The notes under the pieces: generated by a model
Told to the model about the DNA's origin: nothing
Database searches by the model: none
What the model saw: the letters and a program-made list of their open reading frames with translations, nothing else
Assembly (NCBI RefSeq): GCF_004834005.1
Contig: NZ_STFF01000003.1
Coordinates: forward strand, 744,001-808,000
From: Niastella caeni
Lineage (GTDB): Bacteria; Bacteroidota; Bacteroidia; Chitinophagales; Chitinophagaceae
DNA length: 64,000 bases
Direction: 5' to 3'
Program-made: the position numbers and the translations under genes
In this document: one piece after another, positions 34,411 through 42,482 of the stretch
Layout of the letters: each line of letters opens with the position of its first letter
Numbering within the stretch: position 1 is the first letter of the stretch

Positions 34411-35928
34411 TTACCAACCAGTGCTTTGTTTTATCACCCCGCCACTATTGCTGATCTCATTTGAGGGAACCGGCCATACATTATGCACGGCAGGATTAAA
34501 CGTTCTTGCCGGCCAGATAACAGCGCCGGAAAACCCATGCAACGGCTGCGCATACACGGCTTGTGCATCACCCCAGCGAACCAGGTCGCGGTGACGGTCG
34601 GCCCATTCACCGGCCAACTCACAACGGCGTTGCTTTTTCAACTCTGCTATTGTAGCGCCGGATACAGCTGTCAACCCCGCGCGGGTGCGAATGGCATTGA
34701 TCTCCGCATCGGCACTTTTACCCTGCATTATTTTTGCTTCTGCTTTTATCAGCACTACTTCCGCATACCGCAACAACGGCGGGTTCAAGGCTGTAGTAGG
34801 GTGATCGCCATTTGGACTGATATACGTACCAATTGGATTGGAATAAGAAAAAGGTTCCATGTATTTCCTGAACTGGTAGCCACTTAAACTGTTATTGGAA
34901 CCATAGATGGTATCTTTCCCGAAAAATTTAAAGGTATCGCCGGGCTTCAGGATGGTAGCTTCTCTACGCTTATCCCCTGTTTCATAAGCATCATACAATT
35001 CTTTGGTGGGTGTAAAATATCCCCAGCCATTGTACTTGCCCCAGCCTTTGTTTTCCAGCATTACACCAGGCAGAATGCTTCCCCAGCCACCAGTTCCTTT
35101 GGGTGTACTAAGCGCACTCCAGATATATTCTTTACTCCAGTTATTGGCAACGGTAAACACATCGGTGAAGTTGGTCAGCAGGGCATGTTTACCACTGTTA
35201 ATAACCGAGTCGGCATACTTTTCGGCATTGGCCCAGCTCTTTGTATACAGGTACATTTTCGACAGGTACGCCCATGCTGCGGTTTTGTGCCCCCGGCCAT
35301 AATCTGTTACAGCATACATATCAAAATAAGGCAGGAGCGCCGCAGCTTTCTTAAGATCGCTTTCTATCAGTGTATAATTCTCACTTACACTGGCAGTACG
35401 CGCAACCGGTGCGGTGCTCGATGAATTTTCCTCGGTAACAATAGGCACACCGCTATTTTCATTACCATAATTATACGACAACTGGAAGTACATCAGTCCG
35501 CGTAAAAAATAAGCTTCGCCCAGGATCCTGTTCTTCAGATTTGCATCCATATTAATACCCGGCACATTCAGTATTACATCATTGGTGCGTTTAATAACTA
35601 TATAGCGCATCTTCCATTGATCGGTGAGGTAAGATACACCTGGTGTAGCGCTGTTGAAATTCTTTACATTTTCAGCCTTGGCATTTGAACGGCCGGTTAC
35701 CATATCATCGCTGGCGTTCATATACCACATATAACCGCGGCCGTAAAATTCTTCCCCATCAAATTGTTCATACAGGGCATTGGCGCCACTGATGGCATCG
35801 GCTGACGTTTTCCAGAAGTTACCGACTACGGGTGAACCTTCCGGTTCAATATCCAGTTTCTTTGCACAACTATTCAAAACAATAGCAGCCATGCAAAATA
35901 TAATGATCGTATTGAGTGTCTTTTTCAT
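34411..35928 (-). CDS. SusD/RagB-family outer-membrane lipoprotein
   Basis: The 505-residue protein starts with a lipoprotein signal ending in VLNSC (lipid on C21). It has the SusD layout: N-terminal part with ALYEQFDGEEFYG, a TPR-like helical core (RILGEAYFLRGLMYFQLSYNYG near residues 130-150 and TAAWAYLSKMYLYTKSW around 215), and a C-terminal RagB/SusD part (IRTRAGLTAV, RRCELAGEWADRHRDLVRWG). It forms the hinged lid of the SusC channel and binds the substrate at the cell surface. The SusC gene ends 19 bp upstream on the same strand. Confidence 0.95.
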   Translation of the reverse strand: MKKTLNTIIIFCMAAIVLNSCAKKLDIEPEGSPVVGNFWKTSADAISGANALYEQFDGEEFYGRGYMWYMNASDDMVTGRSNAKAENVKNFNSATPGVSYLTDQWKMRYIVIKRTNDVILNVPGINMDANLKNRILGEAYFLRGLMYFQLSYNYGNENSGVPIVTEENSSSTAPVARTASVSENYTLIESDLKKAAALLPYFDMYAVTDYGRGHKTAAWAYLSKMYLYTKSWANAEKYADSVINSGKHALLTNFTDVFTVANNWSKEYIWSALSTPKGTGGWGSILPGVMLENKGWGKYNGWGYFTPTKELYDAYETGDKRREATILKPGDTFKFFGKDTIYGSNNSLSGYQFRKYMEPFSYSNPIGTYISPNGDHPTTALNPPLLRYAEVVLIKAEAKIMQGKSADAEINAIRTRAGLTAVSGATIAELKKQRRCELAGEWADRHRDLVRWGDAQAVYAQPLHGFSGAVIWPARTFNPAVHNVWPVPSNEISNSGGVIKQSTGW

Positions 35929-35947
35929 ATTCTTTTTGCTTATGCTG

Positions 35948-38900
35948 TTAGAAGTTAACGTTTACCCCAACAAATACGGACCGGGCCTGTGGATACCGGC
36001 CGTTATCTATACCATTAAAGCTCATACCCACTTCAGGGTCGAAACCGCTATAGTTTGTAATCGTTATTAGATTATTAGCTGTTACGTATACCCGCAGGGT
36101 ATTTAATTTAACGCGTTTCGCTAACGTGCCAGGTAATGTATAACCCAGGGTTACGTTCTTGACACGGGCGTAAGAACCATTTTCGAGGTACCAGTCGCTG
36201 GTGGTGCTGAAGTTGCCATTGGGATCGCTTAAAGAAACCCGGGGAATGCTGGCATTGGGATTAGCGGGGGTCCAGGCATTCAACACATCGTTCAGCATGT
36301 TATAGTTCTGACCGCTTACCCCTGCCTGCATGGCCAGGTATTTCAGGCCATTGAATATTTTGTTGCCATGTACGCCCTGTACAAAGATGTTCAGGTCGAA
36401 ATTTTTATAGCTCGCATTAAAACTAAAGCCGTAAGTGAAATTGGGGTAAGCGCCTTTTTGTACTACGCGATCGCTGTCATCAATTTTACCATTGCCGCTT
36501 ACATCCAGAAACTTCAGGTCGCCGGGTTTGGCATTCGGTTGTATAAGGTTGCCAGCTTTATTCTTATAATTATTTACTTCGTCCTGCGATTTAAACAAAC
36601 CGGCTGTGGGCACTACGAAATAAGAATATATAGGATCGCCCACCCGCATTAATACCGGCGTTAGCGTGCTACGGATGTTTATTCCAGCCGTTGAAACAAC
36701 CGTATAGTTATCGGTTAAAGAAATTAATTTATTCGATACTTTGGTTACCGTGGCGCCTATGCTATATTGAAAGGCAGCCTTGGGATTACCACTATAATTA
36801 ATACCCAGTTCAATTCCTTTATCCTGCGCCTTACCCACATTCGCCCATTTACCATTGCTTACCCCACTGGTTCCCGTCGGCGGAAGCTGGTACAGCATTT
36901 TCCCTGTATTCTTGATAAAATAATCGGCAGTCAGCGAAAGGCGGTTGTTCAACACAGCTACATCAGCGCCTATGTTAAATTGACTGGAATTGGCCCATCT
37001 CATATAGGGATTTGACAAGGCATTTTCGGCATATCCATACACCTGTGCAGGGTCCTGGCCCAGGTAAGCGGTAGTGGCAGCCAATGGCACATTCACCATG
37101 TTTACCGGCAAGCTTCCCAGGTTACCCAGTAAACCATAGCTGGTACGAAGTTTCAGGTTGTTTAACCAGGAAATACCATGCATAAATTTTTCGCGGGTAA
37201 CTACCCAACCGCCAGAGGCTGAATAATAACTTTCAAACTTGTTGCCCCTGGCTACCAGGGAAGAACCATCGCGCCGGCCTAATAAAGTAAGCAGGTATTT
37301 TTCTTCGTAGTCATAGTTCACACGCGCCAGATACGAAATAAGCGCCCTTTCCGTCTTGTAGCTGGTGGGCTTGAAAATACTATTGGCATTTTGAAAGTAC
37401 CGGTAAGCTACGCGTTCGTCGGTAAAATTCTGCGCATAGGCATAAGAACCTTCCCACTGCTCGTGCTGGTACACATAACCTGCAACAGCAGCGAGATGAT
37501 GTACACCGAATGATCTGTTATAAGAGAGCGTTTGTTCAGCCAGCAGGTTGCTGGTATTATCATTGCCAATTGAAAGCTGGTTGTAATCAAAGATCTTTCC
37601 TATTTCCAGTACCCGCATGGTGAACTCTTTGGTAGTGGAAAAGCTTTTGGTAAGCGCGAAATTGCTGCGGAAGGTGAGATCGGGTAATAGTTTTATATCT
37701 ACATACGGATTGATCAAAATACCATTCACCGGGTTCTTAAAATCTAACCGGTTCAAATAGGCAACCGGGTTTATCACATCCCCATAGTTACCCGCATATA
37801 AGGCAGGCAGGCCGGCATAGGTACCATTGGCATTGTAAGGGGCAACACCTGGCGGATAAAAGATAGCTGATAAAATAGCGCCCGTGTAAGCGCTTTGGGT
37901 ATTGGCGCCATTCCCATTGGTATAGGTGTATTGCAGGTTCTCGCCTACTTTCAACCAGGGCTTCAACTGGTGATCGGAATTAAGGCGGAAATTATACCGT
38001 TCTGCATACGTGTTCAACAATGTACCTTCCGCTTTACGGTAGCCAAAGCCCATAAAGTATTTCGACTTTTCATTACCGCCGTTAATATTAATGTTATAAT
38101 CGTTTATTTTACCGGTCCTGAAAATCTCATCCATCCAGTTGGTGCGGGTGATTTGTCCATCGGGATAGGTGGTAGCATTAAAAGCAGGCAATCTTGGTTT
38201 GCCGGCATTATCAGCAGCCAGGTTCATCATATCGGCATATTCCTTCGCATTCAATGGCTGTAATTTGCGCCAGGCTTTTTGCGTACCATATTTGGCATCG
38301 AGCGTAATGGATGCAGCACCTGCCTTCCCTTTTTTTGTTGTAATGAGAATAACACCACCGGAAGCACGCGCCCCGTAAATGGCTGCCGAGGCATCTTTCA
38401 ACACAGAAATATTTTCAATTTCAGAAGGGTTTACCACTGGTGTACCGTTGGCTACTACCCCATCTACCACATATAAAACACTCTCCCCATTGATACCACC
38501 CAAACCACGAACGTTCACCCGGGGTAATGCTGTTGGATCGCCGCCTTCGTTTTGAACGATCACACCAGGCGCTTTACCCTGCAACATTTCGGTGAAGTTG
38601 TGCGCAGAGCGCGATGCCACCTTATCCAATTTTACATCTGTTACCGCACCTGAAACGGTCGCTCTTTTTTGGGTGCCATATCCCACAACCACTACCGTAT
38701 TTAACTTCGATTCTTCCAGTTCCAATTTGATGGCGTTGGATATACCTGCCTTTAAGATTACTTCCTTTGTTACATACCCAACATAAGAAATAACAACAGT
38801 GATCGACTCACCATCCGCATCCAGACTAAACACGCCTTTCGCATCGGTTTGCGTGCCTATGTTTGTGCCTTTGATGGTGACCGTAACCCCGGGCAACGGA

Positions 38901-39355
38901 CCGGCATCATCTGTTACGGTACCGGTAAACACCTGACTACCCGATGAGGACACGATAGCGTTGGCGTCGGTTTGCATGCTTGTTCCTCCTGTTGCAGCTT
39001 TGATCTTTTCTTTATTAAAGATCACGATGGTATTGGCATGGCTTTCAAAATCAAGATTTGTATTATGCAATATCTTCCGGAGCGCCTCTTCAAGGGTGAT
39101 CTTCTTTTTTTCATGTAATGTTACTGTATACATTTTCACTTCATTGCCATCAAAAGCAAACTTCACCTGAGTGCTGGCGGCAATGTCGGCCAGTACTTTT
39201 TCAAGCGGCTGCTGTTCAACATCAATAAGGATCGTTTTTTTAAGCGGGTTGGCTGTTTGCGCCGTTAGTGGCAGGATCAGCGCCAGCAAGCTCAACAGCA
39301 TGGCGGCCCGTGAAAGCATGCAGATTGCTTTCCATCTGTGTACAGAAGGACTCAT
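35948..39355 (-). CDS. SusC/RagA TonB-dependent transporter with STN domain
   Basis: The 1135-residue protein has a signal peptide (about 1-33), an STN domain (VEQQPLEKVLADIAAST and ITLEEALRKILHNTNLDF, residues 46-115), a carboxypeptidase-like domain (TGTVTDDAGPLPGVTVTIKG), the TonB plug (VSGAVTDVKLDKVASRS and NVRGLGGINGESVLYVVDGV) and a 22-strand barrel ending in GVNVNF. The STN domain contacts FecR, so substrate binding can be signalled to the sigma factor encoded upstream. It imports oligomers across the outer membrane together with SusD. The four genes sigma, FecR, SusC and SusD follow each other in this order. Confidence 0.96.
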   Translation of the reverse strand: MSPSVHRWKAICMLSRAAMLLSLLALILPLTAQTANPLKKTILIDVEQQPLEKVLADIAASTQVKFAFDGNEVKMYTVTLHEKKKITLEEALRKILHNTNLDFESHANTIVIFNKEKIKAATGGTSMQTDANAIVSSSGSQVFTGTVTDDAGPLPGVTVTIKGTNIGTQTDAKGVFSLDADGESITVVISYVGYVTKEVILKAGISNAIKLELEESKLNTVVVVGYGTQKRATVSGAVTDVKLDKVASRSAHNFTEMLQGKAPGVIVQNEGGDPTALPRVNVRGLGGINGESVLYVVDGVVANGTPVVNPSEIENISVLKDASAAIYGARASGGVILITTKKGKAGAASITLDAKYGTQKAWRKLQPLNAKEYADMMNLAADNAGKPRLPAFNATTYPDGQITRTNWMDEIFRTGKINDYNININGGNEKSKYFMGFGYRKAEGTLLNTYAERYNFRLNSDHQLKPWLKVGENLQYTYTNGNGANTQSAYTGAILSAIFYPPGVAPYNANGTYAGLPALYAGNYGDVINPVAYLNRLDFKNPVNGILINPYVDIKLLPDLTFRSNFALTKSFSTTKEFTMRVLEIGKIFDYNQLSIGNDNTSNLLAEQTLSYNRSFGVHHLAAVAGYVYQHEQWEGSYAYAQNFTDERVAYRYFQNANSIFKPTSYKTERALISYLARVNYDYEEKYLLTLLGRRDGSSLVARGNKFESYYSASGGWVVTREKFMHGISWLNNLKLRTSYGLLGNLGSLPVNMVNVPLAATTAYLGQDPAQVYGYAENALSNPYMRWANSSQFNIGADVAVLNNRLSLTADYFIKNTGKMLYQLPPTGTSGVSNGKWANVGKAQDKGIELGINYSGNPKAAFQYSIGATVTKVSNKLISLTDNYTVVSTAGINIRSTLTPVLMRVGDPIYSYFVVPTAGLFKSQDEVNNYKNKAGNLIQPNAKPGDLKFLDVSGNGKIDDSDRVVQKGAYPNFTYGFSFNASYKNFDLNIFVQGVHGNKIFNGLKYLAMQAGVSGQNYNMLNDVLNAWTPANPNASIPRVSLSDPNGNFSTTSDWYLENGSYARVKNVTLGYTLPGTLAKRVKLNTLRVYVTANNLITITNYSGFDPEVGMSFNGIDNGRYPQARSVFVGVNVNF

Positions 39356-39376
39356 AAAAAAATCGTTAAGGATTAA

Positions 39377-40324
39377 TTATTGAATGAAGACTGTCTGGTT
39401 ATGTAACGAAAACTGAATTTGATCTTTCGTGCCAAGCAGGTTTAAGATCCTGATCACTTCTTCCAGGGTAATATCCCGTTTCACCTGCAGATAATAATCG
39501 CCTTTATAATCTGAACGATTGTTTTGCACGGTCACTTTAAAGTGGTTTTGCAACCATTGTATCACTTCGGGTAAGGATGCATTTTGAAGGAACAGCTCAC
39601 CCTGGATCCATGCGTTGGCTTCGCCGGCCTGAACAGAATCGATGAGCGTTACCCCTTGCTGTTTGTTATAGCGTAATCGTTGGCCGGGCACCAGGTAACC
39701 GAGGGTATCCTGTAGTTTCTGCACCAATACTTTACCGGTAACAACCGATACTTTAATATCGCCGGTACGGTCGATCATTTTCACGGAAAAAGAAGTTCCC
39801 TTTACTGTGGTGCTTACATTGTTCGACTGAACCGTAAACGGATGTGCGGGATCTTTCTTTACTTCGAAAAACGCTTCGCCCTGTTTCAGTTCAATAGTTC
39901 GATGACCGGAAAAATTGCTGTAATACGAAATGGCGGAATTGTCGTTCAACCATACGGTACTTCCGTCGGGTAATACCTTTTTCTCTACTTTACCGGGCGC
40001 AGCGGCTACCACAATCAATTTCGGACGAGTGAGCCAATACGCTACACTACTGATGGCAATGAGCACGACTGCAGCGGCCGCGAATTTTATCCACCGGTAC
40101 CGGTTAATGGTTTTCACCGGCGGGTTGGCGACCAGTTTCGAAAAAATAGCATCGCGCATTCTGCTCTTGAGCAATAACCGGGCATTGTCATCGGCAAAGG
40201 AATAGCCAGTGCCGGCAGCCGATTGCGCATCGAGCCAGTTATACAGCTCCTGCAACTCTTCTTCAGAACAGGCATTCCGCTTGAATTTCTCCAGTAATTG
40301 ATCTATATATTCCTGATGATTCAA
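39377..40324 (-). CDS. FecR-family anti-sigma factor
   Basis: The 315-residue protein has an N-terminal cytoplasmic helical part (1-76) that would bind the sigma factor, one membrane helix (79-98, FAAAAVVLIAISSVAYWL), a periplasmic FecR domain with PDGSTVWLNDNSAISY (about 119-134) and RTIELKQGEAFFEV, and a C-terminal DUF4974/STN-like domain (SLPEVIQWLQNHFKV, ITLEEVIRILNLLG). It passes the signal from the STN domain of the SusC protein to the ECF sigma factor. The gene lies 21 bp upstream of SusC and 74 bp downstream of the sigma gene. Confidence 0.95.
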   Translation of the reverse strand: MNHQEYIDQLLEKFKRNACSEEELQELYNWLDAQSAAGTGYSFADDNARLLLKSRMRDAIFSKLVANPPVKTINRYRWIKFAAAAVVLIAISSVAYWLTRPKLIVVAAAPGKVEKKVLPDGSTVWLNDNSAISYYSNFSGHRTIELKQGEAFFEVKKDPAHPFTVQSNNVSTTVKGTSFSVKMIDRTGDIKVSVVTGKVLVQKLQDTLGYLVPGQRLRYNKQQGVTLIDSVQAGEANAWIQGELFLQNASLPEVIQWLQNHFKVTVQNNRSDYKGDYYLQVKRDITLEEVIRILNLLGTKDQIQFSLHNQTVFIQ

Positions 40325-40398
40325 CGATGATATTTTTCCAACTTCAACATAAAGACAGGTAAAATGGGAAGTCTAACTATCCGGCGGCAAACTTTTTT

Positions 40399-40962
40399 TT
40401 AGAAAAAATAAAAAACGATGAGGGAGAGTAATTCCGCCTTCCATACCATACTTAACTTTTTGACCGCAGTATTCAACTGGTTGCGGACGGTTTGTTCAGA
40501 ATTGCCGGTGGCATTGGCTATTTCGGTAACTGATAAACCGGAGAACTGGTGCAGTTCGTACACCTGTTTCATTTTATTAGGCAACATACTAACCAGCGAT
40601 CTCAGGGTAGAGTCGGTCTCTTTTTGCTCAAGACCTTTAGCAGGAGAAAAATCGCTTTCATTATTATATAATTCGTCGAGACTGGTTACCGGGTATTTCT
40701 TTTTGGCGAGGTGATTGAGAATACGGTTTTTTAATGCGGCAAATAAGTAAGCGGAAAGCGATTGTAGTTCGGGGAGTTCATGACGTTTATTCCAGAAATG
40801 AATGAAAAAGTCCTGCACTACTTCTTCAGCGTCGTGACGGTTTTGCAATACCTTAAAGGCATATTGAAACATTGGTTCCCACCAGGTATCGAACAATACC
40901 TGGAATGACTGTTGATCGTTGCCAGCAATTTTTTGCAGTAACAATTTTTCAGCGTTTCCCAC
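40399..40962 (-). CDS. ECF sigma factor of the FecI/RpoE type
   Basis: The 187-residue protein has region 2 (WWEPMFQYAFKVL, then DAEEVVQDFFIHFW) and region 4 (HQFSGLSVTEIANATGNSEQTVRNQL, split helix-turn-helix). The hydrophobic C-terminus (LLSLIVFYFF) is usual for this Bacteroidota group. Together with the FecR gene it forms a surface-signalling pair that should switch on the SusCD genes when the substrate binds. It is the first gene of the four-gene operon. Confidence 0.95.
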   Translation of the reverse strand: MGNAEKLLLQKIAGNDQQSFQVLFDTWWEPMFQYAFKVLQNRHDAEEVVQDFFIHFWNKRHELPELQSLSAYLFAALKNRILNHLAKKKYPVTSLDELYNNESDFSPAKGLEQKETDSTLRSLVSMLPNKMKQVYELHQFSGLSVTEIANATGNSEQTVRNQLNTAVKKLSMVWKAELLSLIVFYFF

Positions 40963-41333
40963 TTGCAGCGTTTAGTTATCAATACCTAAATTAATAAAGG
41001 TTTCTGATTTCATGTAAAAAATTCTGCATGCAACAGTCCAACTCACAAGGCCACGTTATTTTAGCTATCGTTTAGCAGCACCATGAAACCAAATACCGGG
41101 TGCAAATTAAAAAGAGTTGCTTTCCGTTACCGTGTAATCATAATTAAGAAATTATTATCAAGAAGAATTTAAAAAATAGAAGCGAATACACCACTTTTAA
41201 CAGCAAAAAACTTATTTATAAAATTGATAGTCAATATTTAACAAATAATAAAGCGCAGAACTTATTAAAATACTTCCCCAATACTACATTTATAATAAAG
41301 AAGTTAAGCAATCAATCCCATCCCAACTCCACC
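40963..41333. other. AT-rich divergent promoter region
   Basis: No gene is seen. The region separates the sigma gene from the archaemetzincin gene and should hold both promoters. TACATTTA (41285-41292) is one base away from the -7 consensus and is suitably placed before the ATG at 41334. Confidence 0.45.
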
Positions 41334-41999
41334 ATGAGCTATAACCGTATAATAATTTTACTGTTAACCACTACCCTGTTAACCTATTGTTCCAACCCGG
41401 CCAGGCCGGCGAAAAAACGGATCATTGCCCTTCAGTCTATTGGCCATTACGATCAGCAACAATTGCAGTTTATCCGGAAGGAGTTACAACAATTCTTTAA
41501 GACACCCATTTTCATTCTCAAAGAAACCGGGATGCCGGCTTCCTTTATAAATATGTCGAAAGGAGAACGGTATTCGGCCGATTCTATAATTAAATGGCTG
41601 GCGCATACCGCACCCGATTCCATATCGCAGGTGGTGGGCTTCACTCATAAAGATATTTTTACGACGAGGCGGGAAAACGGGCATATTAAAGAACCGGAGA
41701 GCACCTACGCCGTATGGGGCATTTTTGGACAGGGTTATATGCCGGGCCGCTCCTGCGTGGTGAGCGACCATCGACTGCAAACAAGCGATAATAAGCGCTT
41801 TAAACACCGGCTTCGCACGGTGGTTATTCATGAAATAGGACATAATATGGGGCTCCCCCATTGCCCGTCCAAAAATTGCATCATGAGTGATGCCAATGAG
41901 CGGATCCAAACCGTTGATAACAGCGCAGATGATTATTGTAAAGGCTGTAAAGAGCGATTATACCTGAATGCGAATGCGCTTCCGCTACAACTCAATTAA
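41334..41999 (+). CDS. Exported archaemetzincin-type metalloprotease
   Basis: The 221-residue protein has the complete archaemetzincin signature: HEIGHNMGLPH at 166-176, directly followed by C177, then C182 after four residues, M184, and after exactly 17 residues the pair C202/C205 (CKGC). The histidines bind the catalytic zinc, E167 is the general base and the four cysteines bind a second zinc. Known archaemetzincins are aminopeptidase-like and mostly cytoplasmic in archaea and vertebrates. Here the N-terminus is a signal segment (IIILLLTTTLLTYC), with C19 placed like a lipid attachment site, so an envelope location is likely. It is a single gene followed by a terminator. Confidence 0.88.
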   Translation: MSYNRIIILLLTTTLLTYCSNPARPAKKRIIALQSIGHYDQQQLQFIRKELQQFFKTPIFILKETGMPASFINMSKGERYSADSIIKWLAHTAPDSISQVVGFTHKDIFTTRRENGHIKEPESTYAVWGIFGQGYMPGRSCVVSDHRLQTSDNKRFKHRLRTVVIHEIGHNMGLPHCPSKNCIMSDANERIQTVDNSADDYCKGCKERLYLNANALPLQLN

Positions 42000-42134
42000 A
42001 AACAAGGGGCTGTCAATACCTCAAAAACAGCCCTAAACCCTCCAAATTCGCCGCTTACCAAAAAAATAAAAAATGATTTTAGTCATTTTGGCGGTTCAAC
42101 TGTTTTAATAGTACACTGATCAGTACTATAACTG

Positions 42135-42164
42135 AAGCCCCGATGTTTCCACACCGGGGCTTTT
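42135..42164 (+). terminator. Intrinsic terminator after the archaemetzincin gene
   Basis: AAGCCCCG (42135-42142) pairs with CGGGGCTT (42155-42162), followed by TTTTAATGTTTTTT. It lies 135 bp after the stop codon. A weaker hairpin (AGGGGCTGT with ACAGCCCT, 42005-42034) comes first and lacks a T-run. Confidence 0.75.
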
Positions 42165-42178
42165 AATGTTTTTTCAGG

Positions 42179-42284
42179 AAAAAAGCGACTCCTTCCTTGC
42201 AAAAAGTAACTATAGCTGCCAGAAAAGAGATTATCTGTTAAAAGAAAGTGATCATCTCTCACAAAAAAGTAATTATAGCCAACC
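42179..42284. repeat. Imperfect 22-bp tandem repeat with phased A-tracts
   Basis: Five units start at 42179, 42201, 42223, 42241 and 42263; four are 22 bp and one 18 bp. Each opens with an A-tract followed by a GTAACTATAGC-like segment (units 2 and 5 share AAAAAGTAAYTATAGC). The A-tracts recur about every two helical turns, so the DNA should be curved. Confidence 0.5.
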
Positions 42285-42410
42285 GTTTTTTTATATTATC
42301 TCCGGAAAAAAATTATAACCCTATTGTTTAACCTTATAACGGGGAAAAATGTAGCTATCGCTCACCTGATAATTAATTTTCCAGCAATAAAATGCTTAAA
42401 GCTCCCCGAA

Positions 42411-42450
42411 TAAAAAAAAACCTTTCCAAAGTCAAAGCTTTAGAAAGGTT
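42411..42450 (-). terminator. Intrinsic terminator after the pectate lyase gene
   Basis: AACCTTTC (42419-42426) pairs with GAAAGGTT (42443-42450); on the minus strand nine T follow. It lies 33 bp after the stop codon. Confidence 0.75.
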
Positions 42451-42482
42451 TGTGAGAACTACCTCTATTCAGTCGAAGACTC

